NCBI RefSeq assembly: GCF_022343685.1 | Contig: NZ_CP092123.1 | Location: forward strand, 2,542,001 to 2,606,000 | DNA length: 64,000 nt | Reading direction: 5' to 3' | Source: Marinobacterium sediminicola | GTDB taxonomy: Bacteria > Pseudomonadota > Gammaproteobacteria > Pseudomonadales > Balneatricaceae | Translations under genes and position numbers: made by a program | Notes under the pieces: model-generated | Told to the model about the DNA's origin: nothing | The model's input: only the letters and a program-made list of their open reading frames with translations | Database searches by the model: none | Part shown: piece after piece, positions 62,172 to 64,000 of the stretch | Position numbering within the stretch: the stretch's first letter is position 1 | Layout of the letters: each line of letters opens with the position of its first letter

Positions 62172-63307
62172 TGTGTTTCTCCCGTCACTATCGATGCGAG
62201 AACCGGGTTAATCTTATGCACATCATACTGCTCGACTGCAATGCGGTGGCTTTCCTCTCCCATTCTTTTCAGCTCTAAAGGGTGCTCAATTAGATAGATC
62301 ATCTTTTGAGCCAGCGCATCTGGGTTCCAAGGCGGAACCAGGAAGCCATTGACACCATCAATGACCGTTTCTCGGCACCCCGGAACATCCGTTGTAATGA
62401 CGGCACGACCAGTCGCCATTGCTTCTTGTGTACTTCGAGGAAAGCCCTCTCGATAGGATGGCAATACAAAAACGTGTGAGTTAGCAATCCATTCATGAAC
62501 GCTGCTGACGTGCCCAGGGTAAATAACAAGACCTTCATCAATAACAGCCTGTAGCTCTGATTCAGAAAGTGCAGTAGGGTTAAAAGAGTCTAGCCCACCG
62601 AGAATAATGAACTCAGCATCAGCATATGTTTTCTTTACTATCCGTGCAGCAGCAAGGTATTCAAATATTCCTTTCTCAGCCAAAAGTCTTGCGATAAATA
62701 TAAATCGCACAGGCTTACTTTTTGCAAGAAGATTGAATGGGTACTTTTCTAAATCCAACCCAATAGGGCCTATGACTCTGATTTTTTTTTGGTTAATCCA
62801 GCTTTTACGTGACAAATCATTAGGATCATCAGGATTAAGGAACAACACCTCATCTGCTACTGAATAGCCAAGTGTCGACAGCACACCATGAGCGGCCTGT
62901 AGCGCTCTTTTTTTAAGGCTCATTCCGTTTTTTGAAGGAGTATGTATATATCCCAGCCCCTCCAGCATAGCAATACGCCTGGGCACACCTGCAAGCCAAG
63001 CTGCCAATGTACCGTAAATGGATGGCTTGACAAAAAAACTGAAGACCACATTCGGCTTTATTTTTCTCAACTTTTTTGACAAAGAAAAAGTATCAATACA
63101 GTCTTTTATTGGGTTTAAACCAGTTTTATTAAGTTTGTAGTCAACAGGGATTGCCCCCAAGCTTTCTACAACGGCTTTGCTTTCATCCGTGTAATCTAAT
63201 GCAAAGCAATAAACGCTATGACCTGACAAAACCATATAACGGATAAAATCAACACGAAATATTAAAAGACCAGGTGATGCGTTTTGGGAAATTAATACAA
63301 TTTTCAT
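62168..63307 (-). CDS. GT4-family glycosyltransferase
   Basis: A 379-residue GT-B glycosyltransferase. The C-terminal half has [20 protein letters not shown], the GT4 signature [35 protein letters not shown] and the acidic E-x7-E type pair in this block. N-terminal [20 protein letters not shown] is like WbpX/PglA-type enzymes. ATG 63307 was chosen although its ribosome site is weak. Base composition is clearly more AT-rich than galE, marking the beginning of a strain-specific segment. Confidence 0.9.
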   Translation of the reverse strand: MKIVLISQNASPGLLIFRVDFIRYMVLSGHSVYCFALDYTDESKAVVESLGAIPVDYKLNKTGLNPIKDCIDTFSLSKKLRKIKPNVVFSFFVKPSIYGTLAAWLAGVPRRIAMLEGLGYIHTPSKNGMSLKKRALQAAHGVLSTLGYSVADEVLFLNPDDPNDLSRKSWINQKKIRVIGPIGLDLEKYPFNLLAKSKPVRFIFIARLLAEKGIFEYLAAARIVKKTYADAEFIILGGLDSFNPTALSESELQAVIDEGLVIYPGHVSSVHEWIANSHVFVLPSYREGFPRSTQEAMATGRAVITTDVPGCRETVIDGVNGFLVPPWNPDALAQKMIYLIEHPLELKRMGEESHRIAVEQYDVHKINPVLASIVTGETQ

Positions 63308-63325
63308 TAATACATAAACCAATGA

Positions 63326-64000
63326 TTATTTATACTTGAGAGCGTAAGCCATCTTATTCTGATAGACTATAAAAAATGCTATTAAAATAGAAATATAACT
63401 AAACATCCGCAGTCGAGCGGCTGTACCAAGGTTATCATTACCAATTAACCATATTGTTGTATACACGACGAAGAAAACAATAAGGTAATCTATAAAATTA
63501 TTCGAATACTTTCGGTTTCTAACAAGATAAATCAGCAAAAAAATAAATGGTGCTGACTCGAGTATGAATGCAACCACTGCAGAAAAACTTATTAAGTAAA
63601 GCCCGAGAATCTGAAAAACAAAAGATGCCAAAACCTCAGCTATAAAGGTTAATGAAGAAGAAAACGTCAAGCCGATATTACTCCCGCCAATCATGTTCTC
63701 ATGGAAAATTGATCTATAGTTTAGAATCGGTTCAAGCACCCCTATAGAGAACATCACCTGAAGCAATACTACGAATGCAACAAGCGTAAGCCAAAACGGG
63801 TACCTTTTAAAACTATATAGTGAAGAAAAAAGGAGTGAAATTATATAACCAAAGCCTAAATATGGCCTAAAAAGGTATAAAATATATGCGATAACCAATC
63901 CCAATAAAATCAAACAAATCCTAAAAAATACTTTTTTTACTTCTGTTAGTTTTTTGTAAACAAACACACCAGCCAGCCATAGAAATACCATAGAAACATC
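63326..64000 (-). CDS. Polytopic membrane protein, probable O-unit polymerase (Wzy), partial
   Basis: At least 224 residues; the frame stays open to the right edge (codons for Asp-Val-Ser precede the first Met), so the N-terminus is outside the window. Six or more hydrophobic helices are visible with few charged loops (SLLFSSLYSFKRYPFW, YRSIFHENMIGGSNIGLTF, WLIGNDNLGTAARLRMFSYISILIAFF). AAR-x-R-M-F near the last helix recalls EpsG/Wzy proteins, which diverge strongly. It is very AT-rich, like many serotype-specific genes. The function is inferred from context. Confidence 0.65.
   Translation of the reverse strand, partial: DVSMVFLWLAGVFVYKKLTEVKKVFFRICLILLGLVIAYILYLFRPYLGFGYIISLLFSSLYSFKRYPFWLTLVAFVVLLQVMFSIGVLEPILNYRSIFHENMIGGSNIGLTFSSSLTFIAEVLASFVFQILGLYLISFSAVVAFILESAPFIFLLIYLVRNRKYSNNFIDYLIVFFVVYTTIWLIGNDNLGTAARLRMFSYISILIAFFIVYQNKMAYALKYK

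Noticed and set aside
63991-64000. ATG at 63991 as the true start of the last membrane protein
   Set aside because: The frame remains open to the window edge, and the first helices expected of a polymerase are missing, so the protein is treated as partial.

Overview
The window is about 64 kb of a gammaproteobacterial chromosome. Gene content (phenol hydroxylase, indole-acetate catabolism, QueF, RsmE, YfaZ, VpsP-type exopolysaccharide genes) and a moderately high GC suggest a marine, Oceanospirillales-like aromatic degrader, perhaps near Marinobacterium. The genus is a guess from gene content and was not tested by any search.

Region by region. (1) 1-8.0 kb: an iac-type indole-3-acetate cluster on the minus strand (iacA-B-I-C-D-E-F), followed by TRAP transporter genes (dctP, partial dctQ), with a divergent MarR regulator (iacR). 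(2) 8.0-14.8 kb: a four-gene minus-strand operon encoding a YCF48-like lipoprotein, an RND/MMPL exporter-like protein, a DUF1302 outer-membrane protein and a DUF1329 protein. It is preceded by a sigma-54 promoter and a site resembling the DmpR binding sequence. (3) 15.0-17.5 kb: a YeeE/YedE transporter and an old-yellow-enzyme reductase whose ribosome-binding region overlaps a long palindrome. (4) 17.5-25.9 kb: the phenol operon dmpKLMNOPQB, its sigma-54 promoter and upstream sites, and divergent dmpR. (5) 25.9-33.8 kb: rsmE, an iron ABC transporter (binding protein and permease only), a thioesterase, a nitroreductase, queF, an ABC-2 exporter and a PA2817-like protein. (6) 33.8-40.0 kb: four tRNA-Glu/tRNA-Gly pairs (three in tandem on minus, one on plus) around one GGDEF/EAL gene and a membrane-anchored unknown, with a second GGDEF/EAL gene just outside. 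(7) 40.1-44.9 kb: a LysR regulator, a 59-residue Oxidored-like protein, an outer-membrane protein, a two-gene GMC dehydrogenase and galU. (8) 45.0-64.0 kb: a large exopolysaccharide/O-antigen locus that becomes AT-rich at the right edge.

How it fits together: indole-acetate degradation by the iac route ends in catechol, phenol hydroxylase also makes catechol, and DmpB cleaves it to 2-hydroxymuconic semialdehyde. The rest of the meta pathway is not in the window. The four-gene envelope operon lies between the two catabolic clusters. Its promoter has the same layout as the phenol operon promoter (sigma-54 element, IHF-like element, upstream activator site), so I propose that DmpR controls it and that it moves aromatic or other hydrophobic compounds across the envelope. 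This is the most interesting hypothesis in the window.
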